From positions 62,001 to 126,000 of the forward strand of contig NZ_KB905468.1 of the NCBI RefSeq assembly GCF_000381365.1: a stretch of DNA of 64,000 nucleotides, in the 5' to 3' direction. The notes beneath the pieces are model-generated. The model made no database searches and was not told the origin of the DNA. It was given only the letters and a program-made list of their open reading frames with translations. The position numbers were made by a program, and so were the translations under genes. Position 1 is the stretch's first letter, and each line of letters starts with the position of its first letter. Below, in pieces: positions 1 to 10,312 of this stretch. The DNA is from Bacteroides salyersiae WAL 10018 = DSM 18765 = JCM 12988. GTDB lineage: Bacteria; Bacteroidota; Bacteroidia; Bacteroidales; Bacteroidaceae.

Positions 1-54
1 GATGAAACCGATCGTTTCAAGCATATGAAACGAATCGTACCCATAAGATGAAAC
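1..54. repeat. Short tandem dyad repeat at window edge, 23-nt period
   Basis: The word ATGAAAC recurs at positions 2, 25 and 48, exactly 23 nt apart. The first unit contains a dyad (GAAAC-CGATC-GTTTC) and the second a shorter one (ACG-AAT-CGT). The array is cut by the window edge, so the unit number is unknown. It resembles in design, not in sequence, the three 22-nt arrays further on. Function unknown. Confidence 0.5.
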
Positions 55-87
55 GAAGGAAAACCTGCTTTGGCCCTCTATCGAGTA

Positions 88-228
88 TTATTTCACTCTC
101 CTGTTCAACTGATTATTTGCTTTGGCAGGCTTTGATTTCCCGATCCGTTTCCCGGTAGGCTTTGGTTTTCCACTACTTTTAGAACGGGAAGCACCGGAAG
201 AGACATTCTTTCTTATACCACTCATCAT
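88..228 (-). CDS. Small, highly basic hypothetical protein (46 aa)
   Basis: An open frame of 46 codons whose ATG overlaps the stop of the upstream gene (TAATG, sharing one base), an arrangement typical of translational coupling. A second ATG follows at once. The product is rich in Lys, Arg, Ser and Pro, with two similar stretches (GKPKPTGK and GKSKPAK), and has almost no hydrophobic residues, so it is probably disordered and possibly nucleic-acid binding. I recognise no family. The coupling to its upstream neighbour and the one-sided composition are the only support that it is real. Confidence 0.45.
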   Translation of the reverse strand: MMSGIRKNVSSGASRSKSSGKPKPTGKRIGKSKPAKANNQLNRRVK

Positions 229-1217
229 TATCTCCCTTCATAATATTCACCCAAGAAATAACGGGCAATAAAATCCCAGTTTTTCTCCAGTATTTCTTTT
301 CCATTCTCAAAGGGAAGCTGTGCTTGGGGGAACAAATTCCGTTCCATGGCATGCTTTAACAAGTCGAACGGGCAACGGCCCTTATCGGTAAACACCTTAT
401 ACCCTTCTGCCGAAGCCGCCGCTTCATTGTATGCAGTTTCATTGCGTTTATCACAAAAGAATTGTGCAACACCCGGTGCCATCAGGATACCTTTGGGATT
501 GGCAAACACAACGACATTGTCACCATCCTCATCCGGTTTATCGGGAATATCCGCCCGATTCCAATGCAGATGCTTTACAAAGAAATCCTCCATCTGCCCG
601 TAAAGCGGAAAATACATCAACTGTTCACCATGCGAAGCTTCCAAAAAGAGCTTTACGCTTTCCGGCAATTGAATTTCCGGAGTTATTGCGGGAATGGCAG
701 TCCGTTCCACCAATAGCTGTTCGGACGGCAACACCCAATCACCGGAAGGGACTTCCGTAATAGGCGCCTGCTCAAATACATGATCCATCAACCGATAAAC
801 ATCTCCGGCCAATCGCAGCATCTCTTTATCAAAGGGGTTGGCAACCGTCGCCGAGAAATCATCGTCCGAATTGAGTTTCCACAGGACAAAAGCAATGTCG
901 GTTTCGTTTATCTCATCAGGAATATAATCTTCCGACAACTCATAAAAAGGAAGGTAACTACCATATAGCTGATGACACAGGTCGCAGAAATGCCGCCATC
1001 CGCCTGCATTCGCTATGCTGTCTTCCAGATATAGAGTCAGCATAATGGCAGCCCGTTGTATATCCTCTGTCCGTTTTCCGATATAGGGTTGTGAAGAGCC
1101 GATCAACGAGAAAAGCCGGTTGGCAAAGTCCAGATACCATTCATCCGTAGAAACCGACTTTGCACGAGGATGAGGCCGAAGCCACGACTGCATAAATATC
1201 TTTTTATTTCGTTCCAT
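228..1217 (-). CDS. Hypothetical protein, possibly DUF3843 family (329 aa)
   Basis: A soluble acidic protein without signal peptide or membrane segment. It reminds me of the Bacteroides family DUF3843, but that is memory rather than a match I can prove. Visible features are an N-terminal basic stretch (SWLRPHPRAK), a middle acidic part (PDKPDEDGDN) and a C-terminal half that looks globular. No catalytic motif is evident. It lies downstream of sprA on the same strand with a 39-bp gap, so it may share that transcript, and it is coupled to the 46-aa basic protein that follows. Function unknown. Confidence 0.6.
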   Translation of the reverse strand: MERNKKIFMQSWLRPHPRAKSVSTDEWYLDFANRLFSLIGSSQPYIGKRTEDIQRAAIMLTLYLEDSIANAGGWRHFCDLCHQLYGSYLPFYELSEDYIPDEINETDIAFVLWKLNSDDDFSATVANPFDKEMLRLAGDVYRLMDHVFEQAPITEVPSGDWVLPSEQLLVERTAIPAITPEIQLPESVKLFLEASHGEQLMYFPLYGQMEDFFVKHLHWNRADIPDKPDEDGDNVVVFANPKGILMAPGVAQFFCDKRNETAYNEAAASAEGYKVFTDKGRCPFDLLKHAMERNLFPQAQLPFENGKEILEKNWDFIARYFLGEYYEGR

Positions 1218-1256
1218 ATCACGAGGGTATTTTTTTAATAAAGCATCGGGAAAGTA

Positions 1257-4200
1257 TTATCTTGTAAGCGAGAATTTCAGTCTCATTCCGAAATCCGCAC
1301 TGGTCACCGGATAAGAGCTGGCAGATACAAGCGGCGTATTTTTCTGACGATCATAATAGAAGCTGACGCTAAGCAGGCGGCTCAGCGTATAGTCCGCAGA
1401 GAAAGAGATTTTAAGTGCCTTGTTACCACTGGTGGCCTGCGTGGTCACTTGCTGGATATCCCGGGCAAGAGCAGACTGATTACGGAAAGACACATCCATA
1501 CGCAACGCGAGGTCGTTGCTTATCTTATTCTTCAAATCCTTCTTATTGCGTCCCGGGAAAAGTTCAAGACCCATGATCTTATATCCCATACCCAATACGA
1601 AATCTTTCGTACTGCTCTCTACAATCTGATTGGCGGCAAGGCTGAGATTAAGAATTCGGGTAGTCTTGTATTCCACCTTGGTAGTGATGCCGTTTTTGAA
1701 AGTAACGTCCACGCCTAACAAAGGAGAGAACTGTTCGTTGATGGAAACAGCAGAAACGTCATACATAGAGGACGGAACAGGTATACCGGTCTGTATATCA
1801 TCTACAAATCCCCAATCCCCCATGTAGCTATGGAAATTCTGGAACGTACTGTAACTACCGACACTATACGTACTGCGATAAGCATGATTCAACGTCACAC
1901 TCTTAAAGTATTTCTTGAAAAATTCAAGTTTACTCAATCCGCTGTAAGTCACACGCCAGTTAGGCATCATAGACAAGATACCCGGGAACAGGTCGAGAGC
2001 ACTGTTGCTTGCACTTCGTCCGGTGTAAGCCGCCAGGAAAGCCGGTATCATCACGTCAGAACTATATTTGTTCACCTGATACAATGGCTGTTGATTCAAG
2101 CCACTCTGCCCCTGATAAGGAACTCCGGCATACATATTTTCTATCCTGTTCTTTATGATATCCAGATTTCCTAAAAAGCGGTTGAAAGAAGAGGATGAGT
2201 AACCGTTAGAAGCACTGCGGCGTTCGAATGCACTACCGATCGTGATCACCGTCATATTGAAGTTACCGCTCTGTATCTGAGGCATGCCTTCATACATAAA
2301 CTGAATCTGATTGGATTTATTACGGGTACGTCCGGCATTAAGATCGATCTTCAAATCACGGACAGGCTCCAGCGTCATACGTATCTGTAAATCTTCCTGG
2401 GCATTGGTTGTTGCCGGACTTACTACAGAATCTGAAACCAGCCAGCCGTTATCCAACGCCTTGTTAATATAACTGTCGCCCGTCATACCGAAAGCAAAAT
2501 CAAGTCCCGGAGCAAAACCGGACGCTCCTTTCGTCTGCCCGAGCATATCCCCTATTTCCGGTCGGAAACCGGATATGGACATCGCATAGGTGTTTTTATA
2601 AGTAACACTTACATTACGTACCATCATAGCGACACGCGCTGCCGACTGTGCTATCTTATACCAACGGTTATCTTCGGGTTTCGGGCCTTGTATAGCGGTC
2701 AGTTTTATCCGGATGCTATCTCTTGTTTCGATGCGAATGGTATTGGCATCCATCACTTTATAACGAATCGGATAACGGTTACCATCTACTGTCAGTGCCG
2801 AGACTTTCGGTTTCTTCGACCCCAAGCTATGACGAACGGTCACCGTAGTATCTTTCTTCAACTGTATCTCTTTTTCATACCGTTTCGGTTTCTCTTTCTT
2901 ACGCGTATCCGGACGACGCGCCGAAGAAGTAGCGGCAAAACGACGGTTGGTAGCTTTAAGGAAAGGCACCTTATTATATAGAGTCTCCAAATTGAAACGC
3001 CCGTTCACATCGATACTGCGCTGGTTCGAAATGGTATTACCCATCTCTCTCCCATCCGAAAGCGACACACCGCGATCCCAATTGTAAGAAGAGTTAAAAC
3101 GGGTATCCGCCGTAATCCAGTCGGTAGCAGGAATTTTATCGAATGGCAGTTTATACGAAGCATTGAATGTCTGCTGATAATCGATCGGACGTCCGAAACT
3201 CAACAGACTACGACGTATCGTATCCTTCTTCGCTTCATATTCATCCGGATCGAGCGTCTTGTTTACCACTCCATAAGGTTCTTCTATCTCGGCACGAGTG
3301 GCCGAAGTGAAATTCATACGAAGATTCTTCGTCAAATCCCAGCGCAAGGCAAAGTCGCGATTCCACAGAAAATCTTTCGCCACACTTACGGGAATATCGG
3401 CAGGATCGCTCAAGTTCTCCATATCACGCAGTTGGAGTTCGTAATAGTGACGGCTCATATCCGTATTGAAAGAGATATTCTGCGGCAGATAACTCAAGTT
3501 CAGGTCTTTCACAAATTTCATCCATTTGGATTTGCTCTTCAATCCTTTGAAGGGTTCCCAAGCTTTGTAAACGGGAGCATAATTATAAGACAACGCCCCA
3601 CGCCAGTCCGTTTCATTTTCATAAACAGTGGTACTGCCCTGGTTATGCCGTTTCGTACGGCTATAGCTCATGGTAAAGTTACCCGGATCATAAGGCATCG
3701 GATTTTTACTGGTGACCCCTACACGCATATTACTCAGACTGAAATTCTTGTACGTCGTTATCTCGTTGGCGATGTTCCGTAAAGAATCCCGTTCCCTGTC
3801 GTTAGCCAATGCATCAAGTGCATCCTTCAGCAACATATCCTTATCCAACGGATTATACTTGGGAGAAGTTTTTTCACGGGAATAAGAGTAGTAAATCGGG
3901 GCACTCAACTTCACCGCTTTCGGGAAGAAACGTCCCAGTTCAAAGGTGGTAGTGAACTGATATTGATAATAGTCGTCCAAGCGACGCTCGCTGACACTCT
4001 GTTCCAATCCGCCGAATCCCGCAGTCTCTACATGTCCGGCCATACTTACACTACCGAGGTCGGAAAGTTGCACATTCATATTTCCCTGTGCTGCCCAACC
4101 GCCGTCTTCATCAAAATCGGACAGACGCAATTCGTTCACCCAAACCTCTATCGACTTTTTAGAGCGCGAATTATTGCGCACACCGATCATCATCGTCTTC

Positions 4201-7200
4201 ACTTCCGCCAATGACGGATTACCGATAATACTTATCTTGTTGGCCGGTTGCTCCGAATCGTATTCGGAATAAAGTTTTCCGTAACTGACACCGCTCAGAG
4301 GATTGTTCTTCGCCTGATTACGTTTCTTCTTCAAATCGGTAAAAACAGACAGAGCAATGTCCAACATATTATCTTTAGGCCACACAATGAGTTGGTCGGA
4401 TTCCGAATCTCCATTATAATGTCCGGCAGGAGTCAATTTCAACGGTATTTCGTATTCATAGAAATTAGAACGATAGTCGGATCCCAAACGAATGAATACG
4501 GATAACTGCCCATCTTCCGGATCGGTAACATTGTCGGTCAGCGCTGCTGCGTGAGCAAACATCTTCAGGCGACGATACTGGCGCATGTCCATTGTAGAGT
4601 TTTTGTATACGGCACGTGCATCACCCGGCGCCAGATCTTCCAGCTTCAAACTCATGGCCTGCTCATTTTGCTGGCGTAACTGCGGCTGTCCCGGATCTAC
4701 AACTCGACTGATGCCTGGAGGCATTACATAGTTTACCGGCGTTTTATCACCATTCTCTTCTATATTGACAGTAGACACATCCAATGTACCGGTTACAGTA
4801 GGAGCCGGATTTTGAAGATTGTACAAAGGATCTGTATACGTACGCCATTCGCCACGCACCAGTTCCAGTGTAGCAAAACGCAAAATAACAGGTTTCTCGA
4901 ACTGGGTAAGGAACATACGCATGAAACGTATCGATTTAAAGTCTTTGATATTACCGATAGGCGTTCCGCTACGTACAGGAACCTTAAACTGATACCAGGT
5001 TACCTCTTCCGAGCTGCCATTACGCAGTCTTACTTTCGATACCCGTTTATCCGTAATGTAATTCTGCCCGACTTCCAGTTTGGAAGGAGTCAGGTGAATT
5101 CTATACTGAAAATATCTTTCCGTCTCCGAAAGGGTATTATCCTGATTGATATCTTCAATATCAGGACTATCTTTGGCAGCAGTCGGGTAACTTTCCGGAG
5201 AATCTTCCTTGGCAACCGAGTTGCCCTCCGTATTATTAAAATACTTGTAACGTTCGAGAATGCTTTTCTCTTCGGCATCATAGTCCGATCCGCGATAGTA
5301 ATGAAATTTATCACCGGCCGGTGAATCATAGAATTTCTGAAAGGCATCGGCATTCAACTTCGGCCGTATCTCTTCAAGATACTTGGCATATGTAGGATAG
5401 TTCCTTTCATCTTCTACCGATAGTCCGTTGAATCCGACATCCTGCTTCTTGCGGGCTCCTGCCGTATTATCAAAAGCATATACCAGACTACGGTCTTTGG
5501 GCACACGTCCCCAAACCGTATAATCCACCCGGGACGGATCGTCATCGATAGGCAAACCGTTCTCGAAAAACTTCTTTCCATCTTTCAGGATATCCTCAGA
5601 AATATCTCCTAAGTTGAAATACAGATATCCGCCTTCGTTCGTACTGCGGGTATTCTTTCTTGTTGAAGTACCCGGTTCGTCTCCATCGGCATAAATAAAG
5701 GGATCGAGCAACCAGAACTCCAAATACTCGATGTTATTCTTTTCAAAATCACTGGTCTCTATTTTACGCATCATTCCTCCCCAACGCTTTGCAGGATCCA
5801 ATAGATTTCCATTTTCATCCAAATCCCTGTCCAAGTTGTAAGGACCGCGCTCTTGCGGATAATAGGCGACATTCAACACTGACATAGTGGACGTTTCCGT
5901 ATTGTTATAATCTTTGCCGGGAAACAACTCCGGTTCATAAACTTCACGGACATAATGATTGGAAAGCTGGTCCAAGTCATTTTTAATATGGGTCGGAGTC
6001 AATGAGGAATTACGGCGGGTAAACAAACCGTCGATATGATACCAGGCCAGCAAAGCACGGTTTTTCCCAATAGCCGTACTATCGGAAAGGTTGGTACTTG
6101 CCTCCGGAAATAATATCTGTTCGCCGCTTCCCCCGTTTAGAGGGCCTTTTGCATTATAAGGAATAGAAGAGAGCTGCCAATTTAGCGGTTGGCTTAAATC
6201 GATTCCACTTTGAGAGCTTTCAAAATCATCGATATAAGAAGAGTTGTCCTGCAATCCTCCGCTATGTCCCGGGATAAGCTGGGCAAATTCCAATCCCAAG
6301 TTTATATTCGACGGGGCGGTAGCTTCGACAAAAGGCAACTTATCCACCATATTGGTCAGCCACTGGCTTTCCCGCTTCCACGACGCATTCAACCCCCACA
6401 AAGTATTCGAAATAGGTTCGTCTCCCATAGCCACCTTGGTGGTCATCGGTTTTTCACTCAGATGCATAATGGTACCTCCCAACTGGAAATCCGGTGAAAA
6501 ATCATACGTGAAATTCAGCCCCAACATCGTTTTTCGCTGCATGTTGTAAGCCGTATTACTTTCAAGATTCACACTGATCGCAGTACCTGCATCGATGATA
6601 CTTTGATTTAGGATGGTAACTACTCCCATCGTATAGTCAACCGAGTAATCGGAGTTTTCCGTCAGCGTCCGTCCACCAGCCGTGACACGCACCGATCCCC
6701 GGGGGACATTCATCGAACCAAGACGTATCTCATTGGCAGACGAGGCACGGTACTCTCCCTGCAGACGGAATTTATCTTTCTCCGCCAACTGCTTGGCCAC
6801 CGTCAATGTAGAGTCATACAACTCCGTAAATGCATACTTATCGGCCAGTTCCTTATTGCCGAGTTTATCGGCCAGATGCTTACCGAAAGGTTCCACCACC
6901 GGGAAGAAGATACGACCGTTTTGCGCATTGACCGTATACCCTTCGACAAAATCGAAGAATCCGTCACTACCCACCTGGTTCTTACTGTTCAAACGATCCA
7001 GATTCATCACCTTAAGCAAAGGTATCTTATTGATTTTCCCTTCCGGAATGTATCGCAGATACACACCCGTAGTATCACTCAAATAGGTAATATTCAACGT
7101 AAACTTCTCCGATTGCACCTGATAAGCATTCAATGAATAGACGTTTTTCATCATCAAATCCCAGCAATTGGAGTTCGGAGAATTAGAGGTGTTTTTCAAT

Positions 7201-8633
7201 AACTTCACATAAAGACAATTTGAAGTTTCCTTTATATCGGAAGAAAATTCACCGACCTGATAGGTCTTACCACCGATATTATATTCAAATGCAACGGCAA
7301 GCACCTCGTCGGGCTGCAAAGTCTGTTTCACCGAAAGATATCCTAAAGTGGTGTTCAGCGTATATTCCGAAGAAGTAAGCAAACGGGCACTTTCTATCTT
7401 CTCATAATCCATCCCGCTCTCCATCCCGGGAATACCCTCCATTACGGCATTTACCGAACTGATATCACGTGCGGCGGAATAAACATTCACCATCTGGCTA
7501 TACAGATTATTGGCACTATTCCTCGGAACTTTATTGCCTCCCGATTCGGAGGACCACGGCGAACCGGCAGGAAGATTGCTCTCTCCCAAATCCGTCAACG
7601 CCACAATATTACGGGGGTTATCATAATTACCCCGTTTGTTGGTCACCCACACTTCAATACGGTTAATCGTGACACCGGAAAGAATATTCGGCAATTGCGC
7701 CATATTCTCATCATACCTATCCCGAAAATAATGCGCCAGAAAAAAGTGACGGTTCTCATCATAATCGGCTGCCGAAAAATCAAAAGAAGTCGTCTGTGCC
7801 CCGCCCTTACTGTTCACCGTTTTCGATTCGCTTTCCTGCTGGCTGATAACCGTCTGCAACTTCAATTTTCCAAACTGCAAATCAGCGCGTACACCGAACA
7901 GGGAAGTAGCCCCCCGTATCAATGAATTACCGGTAGTCATACTCACATTACCGGCTTCCAGCAGTTTTATGATCTCATCTTCTTTACCTTCATATTTCAG
8001 CTTCAACTTTTTGCTGTCGAAATCAAAAGTTGCATCCGTATTATAGTTCATGTCAAGGTTCACCTTATCACCCACTTTACCATTGACATTGATATTGATC
8101 TTTTCATCAAAGTCGAATCCCCAGGTCTTACGCATACTTTCGGGAAGAGTCGGATTCTGGACATTGTTATACTTCATTCCCATACTCAGTTCAGCACTTC
8201 CCTGAGTTCTGATCTGAACGCCACCCGGGCCGAATATCTTTTCTGCCGGCCCGAGATTGAACTTCATGTTCGTGAAGTCGAATTCTTCTTTTCCTTTGGT
8301 GAATACCGAGTCGTTGCGTTGGCGATAATAGTTCTGCATAGAACGTTTCATGCTCCAGTCCAGATATTCGGCAGGAGTCATTATGATAGGAACTTCCATT
8401 TCCTGCCCTCCTACAATGGTACGGATCAGATAGCGGTTGGTCAATGCATCATACTCTACCTTCTCTTCAACAATAGGCATAGGCGGGAGCACTTGGGCAA
8501 CAGCAGGCAAACTTCCTAAACATAAAAATAATATGCCAATAAAGTAATGTGTCGACATACCGGCGAACCCGCGACATACCCACGCAGCACATTGGTAAAT
8601 TGAAACATTAAAAAATTGGCATATTACTTTCAT
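1257..8633 (-). CDS. sprA: SprA/Sov family giant outer-membrane protein
   Basis: 2458 residues, in the size range of SprA of gliding Flavobacterium and Sov of Porphyromonas, which form the outer-membrane translocon of the type IX secretion system. After a signal peptide ending near AVAQ comes a long series of beta-rich segments with many aromatic-ended strands, as expected for a very large barrel, and the last residues (FGMRLKFSLTR) look like a terminal barrel strand. The start at 8633 overlaps the ruvA stop (ATGA). However, the more convincing signal peptide begins at the internal Met codon at 8558 (MSTHYFIGILFL), and an inverted repeat covers this region. Whether the host has the other type IX components cannot be seen here, so its role (secretion or another envelope function) is open. 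Confidence 0.85.
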   Translation of the reverse strand: MKVICQFFNVSIYQCAAWVCRGFAGMSTHYFIGILFLCLGSLPAVAQVLPPMPIVEEKVEYDALTNRYLIRTIVGGQEMEVPIIMTPAEYLDWSMKRSMQNYYRQRNDSVFTKGKEEFDFTNMKFNLGPAEKIFGPGGVQIRTQGSAELSMGMKYNNVQNPTLPESMRKTWGFDFDEKININVNGKVGDKVNLDMNYNTDATFDFDSKKLKLKYEGKEDEIIKLLEAGNVSMTTGNSLIRGATSLFGVRADLQFGKLKLQTVISQQESESKTVNSKGGAQTTSFDFSAADYDENRHFFLAHYFRDRYDENMAQLPNILSGVTINRIEVWVTNKRGNYDNPRNIVALTDLGESNLPAGSPWSSESGGNKVPRNSANNLYSQMVNVYSAARDISSVNAVMEGIPGMESGMDYEKIESARLLTSSEYTLNTTLGYLSVKQTLQPDEVLAVAFEYNIGGKTYQVGEFSSDIKETSNCLYVKLLKNTSNSPNSNCWDLMMKNVYSLNAYQVQSEKFTLNITYLSDTTGVYLRYIPEGKINKIPLLKVMNLDRLNSKNQVGSDGFFDFVEGYTVNAQNGRIFFPVVEPFGKHLADKLGNKELADKYAFTELYDSTLTVAKQLAEKDKFRLQGEYRASSANEIRLGSMNVPRGSVRVTAGGRTLTENSDYSVDYTMGVVTILNQSIIDAGTAISVNLESNTAYNMQRKTMLGLNFTYDFSPDFQLGGTIMHLSEKPMTTKVAMGDEPISNTLWGLNASWKRESQWLTNMVDKLPFVEATAPSNINLGLEFAQLIPGHSGGLQDNSSYIDDFESSQSGIDLSQPLNWQLSSIPYNAKGPLNGGSGEQILFPEASTNLSDSTAIGKNRALLAWYHIDGLFTRRNSSLTPTHIKNDLDQLSNHYVREVYEPELFPGKDYNNTETSTMSVLNVAYYPQERGPYNLDRDLDENGNLLDPAKRWGGMMRKIETSDFEKNNIEYLEFWLLDPFIYADGDEPGTSTRKNTRSTNEGGYLYFNLGDISEDILKDGKKFFENGLPIDDDPSRVDYTVWGRVPKDRSLVYAFDNTAGARKKQDVGFNGLSVEDERNYPTYAKYLEEIRPKLNADAFQKFYDSPAGDKFHYYRGSDYDAEEKSILERYKYFNNTEGNSVAKEDSPESYPTAAKDSPDIEDINQDNTLSETERYFQYRIHLTPSKLEVGQNYITDKRVSKVRLRNGSSEEVTWYQFKVPVRSGTPIGNIKDFKSIRFMRMFLTQFEKPVILRFATLELVRGEWRTYTDPLYNLQNPAPTVTGTLDVSTVNIEENGDKTPVNYVMPPGISRVVDPGQPQLRQQNEQAMSLKLEDLAPGDARAVYKNSTMDMRQYRRLKMFAHAAALTDNVTDPEDGQLSVFIRLGSDYRSNFYEYEIPLKLTPAGHYNGDSESDQLIVWPKDNMLDIALSVFTDLKKKRNQAKNNPLSGVSYGKLYSEYDSEQPANKISIIGNPSLAEVKTMMIGVRNNSRSKKSIEVWVNELRLSDFDEDGGWAAQGNMNVQLSDLGSVSMAGHVETAGFGGLEQSVSERRLDDYYQYQFTTTFELGRFFPKAVKLSAPIYYSYSREKTSPKYNPLDKDMLLKDALDALANDRERDSLRNIANEITTYKNFSLSNMRVGVTSKNPMPYDPGNFTMSYSRTKRHNQGSTTVYENETDWRGALSYNYAPVYKAWEPFKGLKSKSKWMKFVKDLNLSYLPQNISFNTDMSRHYYELQLRDMENLSDPADIPVSVAKDFLWNRDFALRWDLTKNLRMNFTSATRAEIEEPYGVVNKTLDPDEYEAKKDTIRRSLLSFGRPIDYQQTFNASYKLPFDKIPATDWITADTRFNSSYNWDRGVSLSDGREMGNTISNQRSIDVNGRFNLETLYNKVPFLKATNRRFAATSSARRPDTRKKEKPKRYEKEIQLKKDTTVTVRHSLGSKKPKVSALTVDGNRYPIRYKVMDANTIRIETRDSIRIKLTAIQGPKPEDNRWYKIAQSAARVAMMVRNVSVTYKNTYAMSISGFRPEIGDMLGQTKGASGFAPGLDFAFGMTGDSYINKALDNGWLVSDSVVSPATTNAQEDLQIRMTLEPVRDLKIDLNAGRTRNKSNQIQFMYEGMPQIQSGNFNMTVITIGSAFERRSASNGYSSSSFNRFLGNLDIIKNRIENMYAGVPYQGQSGLNQQPLYQVNKYSSDVMIPAFLAAYTGRSASNSALDLFPGILSMMPNWRVTYSGLSKLEFFKKYFKSVTLNHAYRSTYSVGSYSTFQNFHSYMGDWGFVDDIQTGIPVPSSMYDVSAVSINEQFSPLLGVDVTFKNGITTKVEYKTTRILNLSLAANQIVESSTKDFVLGMGYKIMGLELFPGRNKKDLKNKISNDLALRMDVSFRNQSALARDIQQVTTQATSGNKALKISFSADYTLSRLLSVSFYYDRQKNTPLVSASSYPVTSADFGMRLKFSLTR
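8530..8625. repeat. Inverted repeat spanning the start region of sprA
   Basis: Arms at 8530-8549 and 8606-8625 pair over 20 bases with four central mismatches; 11 outer bases match perfectly (AATATGCCAAT). The interior carries GCTGCG on the minus strand, like the loop core of the other hairpin elements in this window. The element lies between the two candidate start codons of sprA, so it either encodes an N-terminal extension or forms a leader. Confidence 0.55.
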
Positions 8634-9226
8634 AATCTTTTCAAAGCAAGTTTAATAACTTTCTCTACAGCCGCATCGGGCTCATCTTTCAAAATGGCAA
8701 GTACTACTTTTTGTGAAGGAGCAGCCGCAAACCCAAGCATAGTAAGTGCAGCTACCGCTTCTTCCTGTATTTCGGTATTCATGGCAGACAGCAACATAGC
8801 CTGTCCGCCTCCGCTTGCGGGTACGGAAGTCTTTATTTTATCTTTCAAATCAACAATTACACGTTGTGCCGTTTTCAATCCGATCCCCTTCACGGTTTTC
8901 AACATGTTGGCATTTTCTGTGCTGATCACATTTACCAACTCGGCCGGAGAGAGTGCCGAAAGAATCATCCGCGCCGTATTACCGCCGATGCCGGATACGG
9001 AAATCAATAACAGGAACAACTCACGTTCCTGCTTGTCCGCAAAACCATAAAGCACATATGCATCTTCACGAATGGCTTCATAAATATAGAGTTTGCAAGT
9101 GCTTTTTCCTTGAATTGCAGAGTATGTATTTAATGAAATATTTACCGCATACCCCAAACCGTTACAATCGATTATCGCTGTTGCCGGACTAAGTTCGGCA
9201 ATCTCGCCTTTGACGTATTCTATCAT
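8630..9226 (-). CDS. ruvA: Holliday junction branch migration protein RuvA
   Basis: 198 aa, the usual RuvA length when started at the ATG at 9226 (MIEYVKGEIAEL); an upstream in-frame ATG at 9250 would add eight untypical residues. RuvA binds four-way junctions as a tetramer and loads the RuvB motor during recombinational repair. The N-terminal OB fold includes the VNISLNTY stretch. Two helix-hairpin-helix motifs follow (SVSGIGGNTARMIL and TVKGIGLKTAQRVI), and the C-terminal domain III that contacts RuvB begins after a flexible linker with GGGQ. The stop overlaps the sprA start by four bases. Confidence 0.95.
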   Translation of the reverse strand: MIEYVKGEIAELSPATAIIDCNGLGYAVNISLNTYSAIQGKSTCKLYIYEAIREDAYVLYGFADKQERELFLLLISVSGIGGNTARMILSALSPAELVNVISTENANMLKTVKGIGLKTAQRVIVDLKDKIKTSVPASGGGQAMLLSAMNTEIQEEAVAALTMLGFAAAPSQKVVLAILKDEPDAAVEKVIKLALKRL

Positions 9227-9382
9227 AATATCCTTATAACGCACGCGCACGAGAAATATTGTGCTTTACTAACCTTGAGCAACAAAAACTAACTTTAACA
9301 ACCCTTTTAGGGCAATAAACAGAGAAAATGATTATTTTTGCGGCATAAAACAAGAAATATGTTAAACAAAACCAATAAAGAA

Positions 9383-10282
9383 ATGAAAAAAGTAAGAGCA
9401 GCCATCGTCGGATATGGCAATATTGGTCACTATGTACTGGAAGCGCTCCAGGCAGCCCCCGATTTCGAAATAGCAGGTGTAGTCCGTCGTGCAGGAGCCG
9501 AAAACAAGCCGGCCGAACTGAATGATTATGCCGTTGTGAAAGACATCAAAGAGCTGCAGGGAGTAGACGTAGCCATTCTATGTACTCCTACCCGTAGCGT
9601 AGAATCCTATGCAAAAGAGATTCTGGCATTAGGTATCAATACGGTAGACAGCTTCGATATCCACACAGGTATCACCGCTCTTCGTCGTGAACTCGGTGCT
9701 TGTGCCAAAGAGCACGGGGCTGTATCCATCATTTCGGCCGGATGGGATCCGGGAAGCGATTCGATTGTACGTACCTTACTGGAGGCGATTGCGCCCAAAG
9801 GAATCACTTATACAAATTTCGGCCCCGGCATGAGCATGGGACATACGGTAGCCGTAAAAGCCATCGACGGGGTGAAAGCCGCCCTCTCAATGACTATTCC
9901 GACCGGAACCGGTATCCACCGGCGCATGGTATACATCGAACTGAAAGACGGTTACAATTTCAACGAAGTAGCTGCAGCCATTAAATCCGATGCCTATTTT
10001 ATAAATGACGAAACCCACGTGAAGCAAGTAGACAGCGTGGATGCATTGCTCGACATGGGGCATGGTGTAAACCTTACCCGTAAAGGAGTATCCGGTAAAA
10101 CCCAGAACCAATTGTTTGAATTTAACATGCGCATCAATAACCCCGCATTAACCGCACAGGTTTTAGTTTGTGTGGCACGTGCTTCCATGCGCCAGCAACC
10201 GGGATGTTACACCATGATAGAAGTGCCTGTAATCGATCTCCTTCCGGGAGACCGTGAAGAATGGATCGGACATCTGGTATAA
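9383..10282 (+). CDS. ddh: meso-Diaminopimelate D-dehydrogenase
   Basis: 299 aa. It catalyses NADPH-dependent reductive amination of tetrahydrodipicolinate to meso-diaminopimelate, a one-step route for lysine and peptidoglycan precursors. The Rossmann motif VGYGNIG is at the N terminus, and the substrate-binding core has SAGWDPG and FGPGMSMGH, both characteristic. A -7 element TATTTTTG lies at 9333-9340, so the Met codon at 9338 is excluded. I chose 9383 (MKKVRAAIVGYG) because it gives the family length, though the ATG at 9359 is also downstream of the promoter. The gene is divergent from ruvA and probably monocistronic. Confidence 0.93.
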   Translation: MKKVRAAIVGYGNIGHYVLEALQAAPDFEIAGVVRRAGAENKPAELNDYAVVKDIKELQGVDVAILCTPTRSVESYAKEILALGINTVDSFDIHTGITALRRELGACAKEHGAVSIISAGWDPGSDSIVRTLLEAIAPKGITYTNFGPGMSMGHTVAVKAIDGVKAALSMTIPTGTGIHRRMVYIELKDGYNFNEVAAAIKSDAYFINDETHVKQVDSVDALLDMGHGVNLTRKGVSGKTQNQLFEFNMRINNPALTAQVLVCVARASMRQQPGCYTMIEVPVIDLLPGDREEWIGHLV

Positions 10283-10312
10283 AAAACAGAAGAAATTTCC
10301 ATAATAATTACT

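Noticed and set aside
4812..5324. 170-codon open frame on the plus strand
   Set aside because: Antisense to sprA; one of many such frames in that long gene.
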